Shown in pieces: positions 34,529 to 43,943 of a stretch of DNA of 64,000 nt (positions are counted from its first letter, which is position 1; every line of letters begins with the position of its first letter). Source of the DNA: Chryseobacterium carnipullorum. GTDB taxonomy: Bacteria > Bacteroidota > Bacteroidia > Flavobacteriales > Weeksellaceae. The translations under genes were made by a program, and so were the position numbers. The notes under the pieces were generated by a model. The model worked only from the letters and a program-made list of their open reading frames with translations. It was not told the DNA's origin and ran no database searches. The stretch is from assembly GCF_900142785.1 (NCBI RefSeq), contig NZ_FRCD01000014.1, forward strand, positions 62,001 to 126,000, written 5' to 3'.

Positions 34529-35080
34529 TTATTTGTTTTTTTTATTTTTATTAACGAGTTTTACTGTCATCATGATCAGAAATACAAGAACGAAAAATCC
34601 GGTAATTAATTGCCACCAGTATTCAATCACGGAAGATTTCAGGATCACTGTGAAAACCACCAGAAACAGAATGAAAGTAGCGATTTCGTTCGCCTGCCTA
34701 AGTTTGATGTTGGGTGTTTCGATTGTTGCTCCGTTCAGCTCCTTCAGTTGAAGCACTTTTTTCCAGCACCAGTAGTGATAGGCAGCCAGACCAAGCAGGA
34801 AAGTCAGCTTCAAATGAAACCACGGCATTTTCATCAACCCTGTATTCAGAAAAATCATGACAATTCCGCAGACTGCCATAATGATCCCTGCAGGAACTGT
34901 AATGATATTCCACAGCCTTCTGGCCATGAAAGTATACTGCTCTCTGAGGATTTTCTTTTTTTCTTCTGCAAACTCGTCCGTATCTTTATAGTAAACGAAA
35001 ATTCTTACGAGATAAAAAATTCCCGCAAAATAGCTTACCATGAAGATGATATGCAGTGCTTTGATTATGGTATAAAGCAT
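34529..35080 (-). CDS. hemJ: HemJ-type protoporphyrinogen oxidase (CopD-like membrane protein)
   Basis: 183 residues, four to five membrane helices. The N-terminal ALHIIFMVSYFAGIFYLVRIFVY contains the conserved His of HemJ, and RLWNIITVPAGI and WFHLKLTFLLGLAAYHYW carry the other conserved residues. HemJ oxidises protoporphyrinogen IX in haem synthesis in bacteria that lack HemG/HemY. It is 60 bases upstream of gldF. Confidence 0.9.
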   Translation of the reverse strand: MLYTIIKALHIIFMVSYFAGIFYLVRIFVYYKDTDEFAEEKKKILREQYTFMARRLWNIITVPAGIIMAVCGIVMIFLNTGLMKMPWFHLKLTFLLGLAAYHYWCWKKVLQLKELNGATIETPNIKLRQANEIATFILFLVVFTVILKSSVIEYWWQLITGFFVLVFLIMMTVKLVNKNKKNK

Positions 35081-35095
35081 GAGTGAATATAAAAA

Positions 35096-35617
35096 TTATT
35101 GATCTGTAGCGTCGATGGGCTGCATTTCCTGTAGTTTTACTCTTTTCGCGCCCAGATTGACGTAGTATTTCTCCAGTTTATTCAGATGATCTTCGCTGCT
35201 CTCCTTTCCTTTTACATACAGGCTGTAGTCGCTCCAGATGTTAATGCAAAACAATCCTTTCACTAAAATCCGGGCGTTGGACTGTTCAAAATTTTTGGCA
35301 AGAAAGACCTCCAGATCGGGTTTTGTTTTAAACTCATACACCATCACGCCACCGTCATCTCCTTTTGGGTTATTATAGGTGAAAGTGTAGAAATTTTTGA
35401 TGGTCGCTGCCGTTTCAGGGCCTTCTATTTTTGAAATAATATCGGGATCACTCGTCACAAAAGGAATCTTTGTAATCCCGATATCTTTCATTTCTTTATC
35501 TATTCTCGCAGGTTTCATCCCCTGCAGTTCTACATTTTTAAGATCGAAATCCATAATGCTCTGTGCAGAGAAACTCTGAAAACATACAAAACCGATGATC
35601 AAGAGTAATTTTTTCAT
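35096..35617 (-). CDS. uncharacterised exported protein
   Basis: 173 residues; signal peptide MKKLLLIIGFVCFQSFSAQ. Body MDFDLKNVELQGMKPARIDKEMKDIG, then FYTFTYNNPKGDDGGVMVYEFKTKPDLEVFLAKNFE and IWSDYSLYVKGKESS. No catalytic motif is seen and it lacks a T9SS tail. It sits between kbl and hemJ, and may be co-transcribed with hemJ (15-base gap). Confidence 0.75.
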   Translation of the reverse strand: MKKLLLIIGFVCFQSFSAQSIMDFDLKNVELQGMKPARIDKEMKDIGITKIPFVTSDPDIISKIEGPETAATIKNFYTFTYNNPKGDDGGVMVYEFKTKPDLEVFLAKNFEQSNARILVKGLFCINIWSDYSLYVKGKESSEDHLNKLEKYYVNLGAKRVKLQEMQPIDATDQ

Positions 35618-35647
35618 AAAACCTGTTTTAAATGATTAGATATTCAA

Positions 35648-36844
35648 TTAAGAAATAACACCAAGTTCTTTTCCTACTTTTTCAAAAGCAACAATCGCTT
35701 TGTCAAGGTGTGCTCTTGTGTGCGCTGCAGAAAGCTGTACTCTGATTCTCGCTTTTCCTTTAGGTACGACAGGATAAAAGAATCCGATGACATAAATCCC
35801 TTCATCCATAAGCTTTTCAGCCATTTTCTGAGCAAGAGGAGCGTCATATAACATCACGGGAACGATTGCGGCATCGCCTTCAGGAATATCAAATCCTTTC
35901 GCCACCATTTGTGTTCTGAAATATTCCGCATTTTCCATAACCTGGTCACGAAGTGAAGTATCATCGGAGATCATATCCAAAACTTTAAGGGCAGCTCCTA
36001 CGATACCCGGCGCCAGTGAATTGGAGAATAAATACGGACGTGAACGCTGTCTCAGCATATCGATGATCTCTTTTTTACCGGAAGTAAATCCTCCCAGAGC
36101 ACCTCCTAACGCTTTCCCTAAAGTTGAAGTGATGATATCTACTCTGCCCATTACTTCATTGGCTTCATGGGTTCCACGGCCTGTTTTTCCGATAAAACCT
36201 GTCGCGTGAGAATCATCTACCATCACCAAAGCATTGTATTTATCCGCAAGGTCACATACACCTTTCAGGTCAGCTACAATTCCATCCATAGAGAAAACGC
36301 CGTCTGTAACGATGATTTTGAAACGGTGATCTTTTTCAGAAGCAGCGATCAACTGTGCTTCCAGATCAGCCATATTATTGTTTTTATATCGGTATCTCGC
36401 TGACTTACAAAGACGCACTCCGTCAATGATTGAAGCGTGATTCAGCTCATCTGAAATAATTGCATCTTCTTCAGTAAACAAAGGTTCAAAAACCCCTCCG
36501 TTCGCATCAAAACATGCAGCATATAAAATGGTGTCTTCAAGACCTAAGAAATCAGCAATCTTTTTCTCCAGTTGTTTGTGAATATCCTGGGTTCCGCAGA
36601 TGAAACGTACAGATGACATTCCGTAACCGTGAGATTCTATCATGTCCTGAGAAGCCTTCATCACCTCCGGATTGTTGGACAACCCCAGATAATTATTGGC
36701 ACAAAAGTTCAAAAGCTTTTTTCCGTTAGCTTCTATTTCCGCACTCTGCTGGGAAGTGATGATTCTTTCTCTTTTATAAAGACCGTCATTTTCAATGTTT
36801 TGCAGTTCGTTCTGTAAATGTTGAAGATATTTTTCAGAGATCAT
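35648..36844 (-). CDS. kbl: glycine C-acetyltransferase (2-amino-3-ketobutyrate CoA ligase)
   Basis: 398-residue PLP enzyme of the alpha-oxoamine synthase group that joins glycine and acetyl-CoA, or acts in threonine breakdown. It shows [56 protein letters not shown] and [15 protein letters not shown], with the PLP lysine in the last. A threonine dehydrogenase gene is not seen next to it here, so the direction of flux is open. Confidence 0.95.
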   Translation of the reverse strand: MISEKYLQHLQNELQNIENDGLYKRERIITSQQSAEIEANGKKLLNFCANNYLGLSNNPEVMKASQDMIESHGYGMSSVRFICGTQDIHKQLEKKIADFLGLEDTILYAACFDANGGVFEPLFTEEDAIISDELNHASIIDGVRLCKSARYRYKNNNMADLEAQLIAASEKDHRFKIIVTDGVFSMDGIVADLKGVCDLADKYNALVMVDDSHATGFIGKTGRGTHEANEVMGRVDIITSTLGKALGGALGGFTSGKKEIIDMLRQRSRPYLFSNSLAPGIVGAALKVLDMISDDTSLRDQVMENAEYFRTQMVAKGFDIPEGDAAIVPVMLYDAPLAQKMAEKLMDEGIYVIGFFYPVVPKGKARIRVQLSAAHTRAHLDKAIVAFEKVGKELGVIS

Positions 36845-36948
36845 TTTTTAGTAAATTTTTAGATGCGCTAATTTAATAAAAAGGCGGTAAAATATCAGCT
36901 TTTATGAGTTTTATTCTAAAAATAGAATACAAATTCAGTTTTAACACT

Positions 36949-36986
36949 ATTAGTCTACTAATTTAGTAGGATAATATTTATATTTG
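36949..36986 (+). promoter_or_regulatory. cupin gene promoter with Rrf2-type palindromic operator
   Basis: The 27-bp site 36949-36975 has the perfect 15-bp core CTACTAATTTAGTAG (36955-36969) within ATTA...TAAT ends, and is followed after 3 bases by TATATTTG (36979-36986), a -7 box. It differs from the TSUP site at only two positions. Confidence 0.8.
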
Positions 36987-37005
36987 TCCTTTAAATTTCA
37001 GGAAT

Positions 37006-37884
37006 ATGAGACTGACTCCGATAGAAAAACTAAGCAAAATAAGTACGAGAAACTTTAACACCCATTACATGAAGCCGCGCTTACCTGTAGTCATGGAAGA
37101 TTTTATCGATCCGGAAAGTCCTGCTTTTAAAAAATGGAGTTATGAATATTTCAAAGAAATCGCTGGTGATCACAAGGTTAATATCTATGGAAGTGAACTG
37201 GAATCTCTGGACAGAGTGGCCAGCAGCCCTATCGGACAGACGACATTTTCAGAATATCTTGATCTGATCAGTACGACCCCTACAGAACACAGGCTTTTTT
37301 TATTTAATCTCCTCAATATCAGACCCGAGCTTAAAGATGATCTTCACTACAACGATGTCACCAACGGCAAACTCATCAAATGGTTGCCTTTTATGTTCTT
37401 TGGTGGTGAAGGTTCGATCACCAGAAATCATATTGATATCGATATGTCCCATGTGTTTATTACCCAGTTTCACGGTATTAAAAGAATCTGGCTTTTCCCA
37501 TGGGAGCAGTCGGATCTGATGTACAAACTTCCCTATAATTTCCACAGTTTGCCTAATATCAAAGATCCCGATTACAGAGAATTTCCCGCACTGCTTTATT
37601 TAGACGGCTATGAAACAGTCCTGAATCCGGGCGAAACTCTTTATATTCCTTCCGGATGGTGGCATTACATTCAATACGAAACCGAAGGCTATTCAGTTTC
37701 TGTAAGAGCTCTTCCTTCCAGTCTTCTGGAGAAGTGGCGTGGTTTCAAAAACATGGTGGTGACAAGGAATTTTGACAACATCATGCGCAAAATCTTTAAG
37801 GAAAAATGGTTCAGGTACAAAGTAAAAACCGCCAGAAAAAGAGCTGTACGGGCTACCAGAAAACAAAAAAGCTTTATCATCTGA
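37006..37884 (+). CDS. cupin-8/JmjC-like dioxygenase-fold protein
   Basis: 292 residues. RPVVM-like LPVVMEDFIDPESPAFKKWSYEYF opens the fold. The iron-binding site is NHIDIDMSHVF (His-x-Asp) and PSGWWHYIQY (distal His). Fe(II)/2-oxoglutarate hydroxylases of this type modify proteins or RNA. Its promoter carries the same operator as the TSUP transporter gene, linking it to Rrf2 control; no substrate can be inferred. Confidence 0.88.
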   Translation: MRLTPIEKLSKISTRNFNTHYMKPRLPVVMEDFIDPESPAFKKWSYEYFKEIAGDHKVNIYGSELESLDRVASSPIGQTTFSEYLDLISTTPTEHRLFLFNLLNIRPELKDDLHYNDVTNGKLIKWLPFMFFGGEGSITRNHIDIDMSHVFITQFHGIKRIWLFPWEQSDLMYKLPYNFHSLPNIKDPDYREFPALLYLDGYETVLNPGETLYIPSGWWHYIQYETEGYSVSVRALPSSLLEKWRGFKNMVVTRNFDNIMRKIFKEKWFRYKVKTARKRAVRATRKQKSFII

Positions 37885-38066
37885 AAGCGTCCTCAATAGA
37901 TGTTTAATCAATAAATTATTTTAACGATGGAATTATTGTATGCCATAACATGCTCTGAACGTTCTCACTATTTCTGTTATCCAATTTTTTTGCCTTGTTC
38001 TGGCTTGTGAGCATCTTCATCCAATTTGGTTTTTACCAATCAAATTTTTATCCGGCTCTTGCCCGA

Positions 38067-38105
38067 AAACAGCAAAAACGGTCCTTAGGTCCGTTTTTGC
38101 TGTTT
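38067..38105. terminator. strong bidirectional terminator
   Basis: AAACAGCAAAAACGG (38067-38081) pairs with CCGTTTTTGCTGTTT (38091-38105), serving the cupin gene and the converging M1 peptidase gene. Confidence 0.85.
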
Positions 38106-38119
38106 AAGTGGAAGTATTT

Positions 38120-40051
38120 TTAATGTTTGATAAACTTTATATTTTTCTCCTGAACGGTAAAGATGTAAGTGCCCGGAACAAGCTCTGCAATTCCAATTGC
38201 TTTTCCAGGTTGATATGCCTCTTTTCTGATCAGTCTTCCATCGATAGAGTGAATGGAATAATCAGCCGGCTTGTCAAGTCCTTTCAGGTACATTTCATTC
38301 TTTGCAGGGTTTGGATAGAGGGCAAAGTCTTCCTTCTCTACAGAAGAGACACTCAATGTATTATCCTGAACCACGGTAGAGTTTTTATCCAGAATCTGAT
38401 TTTCATAATTAAACTGAACGCTGGCAACCGTAAAAGGTACTGTTTCCAGGAATCCCTGATTATTAGAAGTATGATTTAAAACAAAATAAGCGGTTTGTCC
38501 TCCTGTTCCGTTTACTTTGATCGGAAGCGGCATTTCAAAAAAGCTTACAGAAGCATTGCTCTGAGTCTGTCCTGCTTTGAACAAAATCTGATTTCCGGTC
38601 TGTCTCCATTTAATGGAATACGTAGGATACCCTTGTCCATATAACCAGTCATTAAAAAACTCTGTAAAATCTTTTCCGGTAGACTGAAGAAATGAAGCTT
38701 TAAAATCCGCAGTACTGGCATAGCCGTACGCTAAATTCGGTCTTGCATGATAGTCTTTCACTGCCTGGTAGAAAGCGTCGTCTCCCAATATCCATTTGAT
38801 CATTCTTACGATATATCCACCCTTCGCATAGGAAAGCCTGCTGCTGAAGATACGGTTGGAATTGGAAAGTTCTCCATCTGAAACATAGGTACTACCACCT
38901 GTACTGCTTGTAATTAAGTTTTTCTGACCCACAAGATAATTCATAAAGTCAGCATTCGTCATCAGAAGTTTTTCGTTGGCTACATGTTCCCCGAAAGTCG
39001 CAAAACCTTCATTCAGCCAGATGTCATTCCACGTGGCACAGGTAACTTTGTCGCCAAACCACTGATGAGCAAGCTCATGAGCAATAATATCCTTACTCCA
39101 GCTCCCCATAGAAGACATCGTCTGGTGTTCCATGCCACCACCCCACTGAAATTCCAGATGTCCGTATTTTTCATTACGGAATGGGTAGGGTCCAAAATAG
39201 GTTTCAAACGTATTCATGATTTGTTTAGTCCATTCAATATTAGCCATTCTTGTTGTATTGGAATTGGTGGACGGGAATACATAATTCACAAACGGAAAAG
39301 GAGGATTTCCGATGGTGCTGGTGATTTTTGTATAATTGGTAACGGAAAGGGTAATCAGATAAGCTGCTGTAGGATAAGCCGTTCTCCAGAAAGTAAGTTT
39401 CTTTGAACCGGGAAGTATCGTTTCAGACATCAGTTTACCATTCGCTGCAACGTTATATTGTGAAGGTGTTGTGATTTTAAAATCGAATCTTTCAATTTTA
39501 TCATTAAGACTTTGCTTGGTAGGAAACCAGTCCTGTGCGCCGTAAGGTTCACTTAACGTAGAAAGAACAGCCGATCCGCCCTGAGTGCCATTAAAAAAAG
39601 CATTGTACCCGGTAGGAGGAGCTCCTGCATAAGTAATCGTCAGAGAATCAAGTGTATTGGCAGGAATAGAAGCAGGAAAATCTATTTTCACTTCATCTGT
39701 TGGAAGCTGCTGAAACGTTAAATTAGCGCCGTGGTATTTCACCTGAGAAACCGTAAGAGCATCCGTAAGATCAAAATAGATGCTGCTCATATTCTGATTG
39801 GGCTTAAAGTGAGAGGTTACGGAACCCGAAATATTATACACTGCAGGATCCAACGCAATATCCATTCTCTGATACTGAAGATCATAATTTAAAGTATTGG
39901 GGCTTATATTATAGGTCGTCATTTTTTGAGAAAAGGATTTCATTTCCCTGGCAACCAATCCTTTTTTTTCAATATTGTGATCATGTTTATTCTGGCTGTA
40001 GAATAACTGCGGAAGCAAGAGGCTCAGAATCAAAAGATAAAGTGTTTTCAT
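38120..40051 (-). CDS. M1-family metallopeptidase with T9SS sorting domain, copy A
   Basis: 643 residues; signal peptide MKTLYLLILSLLLPQLFYSQ. Zinc motif IAHELAHQWFGDKVT with the second Glu in NEGFA; exopeptidase-type motif GGGMEHQTM in place of GAMEN. C-terminal type A sorting domain FALYPNPAKNEMYLKG, LVPGTYIFTVQEKNIKF. It is strongly similar throughout to the next gene (copy B, 40304-42226), so the two arose by duplication. Exported aminopeptidase, substrate unknown. Confidence 0.93.
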   Translation of the reverse strand: MKTLYLLILSLLLPQLFYSQNKHDHNIEKKGLVAREMKSFSQKMTTYNISPNTLNYDLQYQRMDIALDPAVYNISGSVTSHFKPNQNMSSIYFDLTDALTVSQVKYHGANLTFQQLPTDEVKIDFPASIPANTLDSLTITYAGAPPTGYNAFFNGTQGGSAVLSTLSEPYGAQDWFPTKQSLNDKIERFDFKITTPSQYNVAANGKLMSETILPGSKKLTFWRTAYPTAAYLITLSVTNYTKITSTIGNPPFPFVNYVFPSTNSNTTRMANIEWTKQIMNTFETYFGPYPFRNEKYGHLEFQWGGGMEHQTMSSMGSWSKDIIAHELAHQWFGDKVTCATWNDIWLNEGFATFGEHVANEKLLMTNADFMNYLVGQKNLITSSTGGSTYVSDGELSNSNRIFSSRLSYAKGGYIVRMIKWILGDDAFYQAVKDYHARPNLAYGYASTADFKASFLQSTGKDFTEFFNDWLYGQGYPTYSIKWRQTGNQILFKAGQTQSNASVSFFEMPLPIKVNGTGGQTAYFVLNHTSNNQGFLETVPFTVASVQFNYENQILDKNSTVVQDNTLSVSSVEKEDFALYPNPAKNEMYLKGLDKPADYSIHSIDGRLIRKEAYQPGKAIGIAELVPGTYIFTVQEKNIKFIKH

Positions 40052-40084
40052 ATCCGATAAAATTATGCGCTAAATATAGATAAA

Positions 40085-40111
40085 AACCTTTCAATCAATG
40101 ATTAAAAGGTT
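40085..40111 (-). repeat. hairpin upstream of M1 copy A
   Basis: AACCTTTCAATC (40085-40096) pairs with GATTAAAAGGTT (40100-40111), one mismatch. It lies 34 bases before the start codon, as does the related hairpin before copy B, so it belonged to the duplicated unit. Confidence 0.6.
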
Positions 40112-40303
40112 AATTTTTCGCAAATATAGATATTTATATAAAAAACAATGAAAGTTTATAATGATAATAATATTTATTTCATCATATTATCAATAATACA
40201 TAATTTTTTAAATCAAAAATTACAGAAACTCTACATTTAAATTAACAAATAATAACAGTAAGTTAGATATTATTAAACATAATTCCTATATTATTGTAAT
40301 TTT

Positions 40304-42226
40304 TTAATATTTTATAAATTTGATCTGCTGATCTTGAATACTCAAAATATAAGTTCCCGGAACAAGTTCTGAAATGCTTATGGCTTTCCCGGGCTGGTAC
40401 TTATTTTTCATTACTAATTGGCCGTCCAGAGCATGAATTGAATACTCAGCAGATTTCAAAACTCCCTTCAGATATAATTCATTTTTTGCAGGATTCGGAT
40501 ACAACGCAAAGCCTTCTTTTTCCACAGAGGACACACTTAATGTATTATCCTGAACAACCGTAGAGTTTTTCTCCAGGATCTGGTATTCATCATTGAATTC
40601 AATACTGGCGACCGGGAAAGAAACCGTTTCCACGAAACTCTGATTATTAGCGGTATGATTCAACACAAAACTGGCAGTCTGTCCTCCCGTTCCGTTCACC
40701 TTGATCGGTAATGGCATTTCAAAAAAGCTTACGGAAGGACTGCTCTGCGTCTGTGAAACCTTAAAAAGGATCTGATTTCCTGTCTGTCTCCATCTTGTCG
40801 CATAAGTCGGATAACCTTCTCCATACAGCCAATCATTAAAAAATCCTGTAAAATCTTTTCCTGTAGACTGCAGCAGTGACGCATTGAAATCTACCGTTCT
40901 TACATAGTTATAGGCTAAAGCGGGTCTGCCATGATAGTCTTTTAAAGCCTGGTAGAAAGCGGTATCACCAAGAATCCACTTGATCATCCTTAAAATATAA
41001 GCCCCTTTTGCATACGTCAGTCTGTTGCTGAATATCCTGCTTACATTGGAAAGTTCAGTATCCGGAACGTAGGTAGGTCCATCCGGAGCAGAAGTGATAT
41101 TATTGATCTCTCCCAGCAGAAAATTCTTAAATTCAGCACTGGTCATGAGTAATTTTTCATTTGCGAGGGTAGCTCCGAACGTGGCAAACCCCTCATTCAG
41201 CCAGATATCATTCCATGCCCCGCATGTCACTTTATCGCCGAACCACTGATGGGCCAGCTCATGAGCAATAAGACCTTTGCTCCAGCTTCCCATGGACGAC
41301 ATGGTCTGATGCTCCATACCACCTCCGAATTTGAATTCCATATGCCCGTATTTTTCATTACGGAAAGGATACGGACCAAAATAGGTCTCGAAAGTATTCA
41401 TGACCTGTTTGGTCCATTCTATATTCGCCATGCTTGTTGCATTGGCATTGGTGGAGGGATATACATAATTGACAAAGGGAAATGGCGGATTGCCTATGGT
41501 GTCATTTAGCTTAACAAAGTTGGTAATGGAGAGTGCGATCAGATAGGCTGTGGTAGGATACGCTGTTCTCCAGAACGTAAGTTTCTGACTGCCGGGAAGA
41601 GCAGTTTCAGACATCAGCTTTCCGTTGGCTGCCACATTATATTGTGAAGGAGTGGTGATCTTGAAATCAAATCTTTCAATTTTGTCATTCATACTCTGTT
41701 TGGTGGGAAACCAGTCCTGTGCCCAGTAAGGCTCATTCAAAGTACAGAGGATAGGAATTCCGCTTTGGGTGGTCGTATTGAAGCCATTTCCAGTTACAGG
41801 AGCTCCTGAGTAATGGATCGTTAATGAATCCAGTGTATTGGCAGGAATCGAGGCCGGAAAATCTATTTTGATTTCTTTGGTCGCCAGCTGTTGGAATGTA
41901 AGATCAACTCCATGATACTGCACCTGTGAAACTACCAGAACATTGGACAGATCAAAGTAAATGCTGCTCATATTCTGATTGGGTTTAAAATGAGAAGTCA
42001 CTGAACCTGAAACATAATATACTGCAGGATCAAGATTCAGATTCATTCTCTGATACTGAAGATCATAGTTTAAGGTGTTGGGATTGATGTTGTAGGCAAT
42101 CATTTTCTTCGAAAAAGTATTCATTTCTTTCGCAATGAGTCCTTTCATTTCAATATTTTCCTGTATCTGGCCGGAGAACTGCTGGGAAAGGAAAAGCCCC
42201 AGAATTAAAAGATAAAATTTTCTCAT
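40304..42226 (-). CDS. M1-family metallopeptidase with T9SS sorting domain, copy B
   Basis: 640 residues from ATG 42226; the in-frame ATG at 42274 adds 16 residues ahead of the signal peptide MRKFYLLILGLFLSQQFSGQ. It has the same zinc motif IAHELAHQWFGDKVT, NEGFA, GGGMEHQTM and C-terminal YPNPAKNELYLKG sorting domain as copy A. The two differ mainly in the N-terminal 30 residues and scattered surface positions. Both are minus strand, in tandem, 252 bases apart. Confidence 0.93.
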   Translation of the reverse strand: MRKFYLLILGLFLSQQFSGQIQENIEMKGLIAKEMNTFSKKMIAYNINPNTLNYDLQYQRMNLNLDPAVYYVSGSVTSHFKPNQNMSSIYFDLSNVLVVSQVQYHGVDLTFQQLATKEIKIDFPASIPANTLDSLTIHYSGAPVTGNGFNTTTQSGIPILCTLNEPYWAQDWFPTKQSMNDKIERFDFKITTPSQYNVAANGKLMSETALPGSQKLTFWRTAYPTTAYLIALSITNFVKLNDTIGNPPFPFVNYVYPSTNANATSMANIEWTKQVMNTFETYFGPYPFRNEKYGHMEFKFGGGMEHQTMSSMGSWSKGLIAHELAHQWFGDKVTCGAWNDIWLNEGFATFGATLANEKLLMTSAEFKNFLLGEINNITSAPDGPTYVPDTELSNVSRIFSNRLTYAKGAYILRMIKWILGDTAFYQALKDYHGRPALAYNYVRTVDFNASLLQSTGKDFTGFFNDWLYGEGYPTYATRWRQTGNQILFKVSQTQSSPSVSFFEMPLPIKVNGTGGQTASFVLNHTANNQSFVETVSFPVASIEFNDEYQILEKNSTVVQDNTLSVSSVEKEGFALYPNPAKNELYLKGVLKSAEYSIHALDGQLVMKNKYQPGKAISISELVPGTYILSIQDQQIKFIKY

Positions 42227-42257
42227 ATTCAGGATATTAGATTTAATCAAAGATAAA

Positions 42258-42290
42258 AAAAACCTTCTAATCATGGATTAAAAGGTTTTT
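42258..42290 (-). terminator. hairpin between dacB and M1 copy B, terminator-like
   Basis: AAAAACCTTCTAATC (42258-42272) pairs with GATTAAAAGGTTTTT (42276-42290), loop ATG; on the minus strand a T run follows. It can end the dacB transcript and is a relative of the hairpin at 40085-40111. Confidence 0.75.
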
Positions 42291-42312
42291 ATACTGTTGA
42301 AATTATTATTTT

Positions 42313-43782
42313 TTAAAGATCCAGAGCCGGCTCAAGAATTTTTTCCATTCTTTTCTTTACCATGTCTACAGATCCTGCGTAGTTGTTGACCATTAAAGAA
42401 AACACCAGTGTCTTTCCTGAATTGGTTTTCAGATATCCTGCTAATGTTTTTACTTTATTTAAAGTTCCTGTTTTAGCAAAAACCTGTCCGTTTCCGGTTC
42501 CGATGAACATTCTTTTCAATGTTCCGGATTGCCCTCCTACAGGAAGTGATGTTAAATACGTTTTATAATATTTCTCATCCATTAATGAGGTCAAAAACTT
42601 CACTTGAGAAATCGGGGTCACATTATTACTTCTTGAAAGTCCGCTACCATCCATATAATTCAGCCCGATCATGTCGAAACTTTCATTCTTAAGATGCTCT
42701 GTTACCACTACTCTTCCTGATTCTGAAGTCTGATCTCCCATTTTCTGGAAGCCTACCGTTTTCAGGAGCGCTTCTGCCAAAGAGTTGTCACTGTGCTGGT
42801 TGGTATAAAATATAATATCACCTAATGTTGGAGATTTATATGCTGAAACAAGTTTTCTGGTTTCAGGGGTAGCATCCGTCATTTTAGGGGTTACTTTTCC
42901 TGTCACTCCAATTCCGCTCTTTACCAGTGTCGTTCTTAAAGTATTGGCAAGATATGCCGGAGCATCTGGAAGTTTGGTTGTTAAAGTTCCGTTTCCTTCA
43001 TACTTTTCAGCATATACCATCTGTTTTACGTAAGGAGAAACATAGAAATACTTTTTATCAGAAGTAAAACCTGATTTTTTGACGATCAGTTTTTCGTTGG
43101 CTGGATTGATCTCGCGGGTAGTTCCTACGGGCAGATAGTAATTATTGTTTTCAAGCCATACAACATTTTCCGGAAGCATTGCAATATTGCCTTTGAAAAG
43201 CGCTGTCTGAATGATAATATCACCATTTACCTTTTTGATACCTTCGCGGGAAAGTCCGCCCATGAAGTCTGAAATAATGTCTCTGTAAGACCATGCTCCG
43301 GCTTTATTGGTTCCTAAGGAAGGATCACCACTGCCGATCAGATACAGATTTCCATTTAAAACTCCATTTTCATCAATAGTCCCTGAATATTCCAGCTGCG
43401 TCATCCAACGGTAGTTCTCCCCTAAAAGGTTCATCGCTGTTTCTGTTGTTAATAATTTGGTGGTAGAAGCCGGAACTAAAGGAGTATTTTCGTTGTACGA
43501 AGAGATGATCTTCTTCGTTTTGGGATCATACACTACGAATCCCCAGGTTGCATTTTTCAGCACAGGATCCGTCATCATTGTGTTTACATTAATGTCTACA
43601 AGCTCTTTGGCCGACAAAAATGTTTTCTCTGCTACCGAAGTAACGGGAGAAGGCAAATTCAAAGTACTCCTTTGATTGTCGTAGGCATGTGAGTAAAGAA
43701 CTGTAGAAACGGTAGATTGAGCAAGGAAAAAACCAGAAGCCAATACCGCTACACTTGAAATATATTTTCTGTAATTTACCAT
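42313..43782 (-). CDS. dacB: D-alanyl-D-alanine carboxypeptidase/endopeptidase (PBP4 family)
   Basis: 489 residues from ATG 43782, preferred to the upstream ATG at 43842 because it opens on the signal sequence MVNYRKYISSVAVLASGFFLAQ. Penicillin-binding motifs: SxxK as STTK in VPASTTKLLTTETAM, SxN as SDN in HSDNSLAEALLK, and KTG in VFAKTGTLNK. It trims or cuts peptidoglycan cross-links in the periplasm. It is the last gene of its own short run. Confidence 0.94.
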   Translation of the reverse strand: MVNYRKYISSVAVLASGFFLAQSTVSTVLYSHAYDNQRSTLNLPSPVTSVAEKTFLSAKELVDINVNTMMTDPVLKNATWGFVVYDPKTKKIISSYNENTPLVPASTTKLLTTETAMNLLGENYRWMTQLEYSGTIDENGVLNGNLYLIGSGDPSLGTNKAGAWSYRDIISDFMGGLSREGIKKVNGDIIIQTALFKGNIAMLPENVVWLENNNYYLPVGTTREINPANEKLIVKKSGFTSDKKYFYVSPYVKQMVYAEKYEGNGTLTTKLPDAPAYLANTLRTTLVKSGIGVTGKVTPKMTDATPETRKLVSAYKSPTLGDIIFYTNQHSDNSLAEALLKTVGFQKMGDQTSESGRVVVTEHLKNESFDMIGLNYMDGSGLSRSNNVTPISQVKFLTSLMDEKYYKTYLTSLPVGGQSGTLKRMFIGTGNGQVFAKTGTLNKVKTLAGYLKTNSGKTLVFSLMVNNYAGSVDMVKKRMEKILEPALDL

Positions 43783-43943
43783 CGATCTTTTTTTTGTTTC
43801 AATAGTTTGACACCGTAAAAAAGGATAAGTTAAATCATCCAATTAAAGAGCCAAACACTTAATCAACGACCAAAAGTAGAAATTATTGTCATATAAAGGG
43901 GTACCGAGGTCTTATAAAAGACCGTAAAGTTTGTTAAAAATTG

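Noticed and set aside
34610-35086. 158-residue frame on the plus strand over hemJ
   Set aside because: Antisense shadow of the convincing HemJ membrane protein; Cys/His-rich nonsense composition and no family features.
38984-39406. 140-residue plus-strand frame over M1 copy A
   Set aside because: Mirror of the conserved M1 catalytic region; a similar mirror frame appears over copy B, as expected for an antisense shadow.
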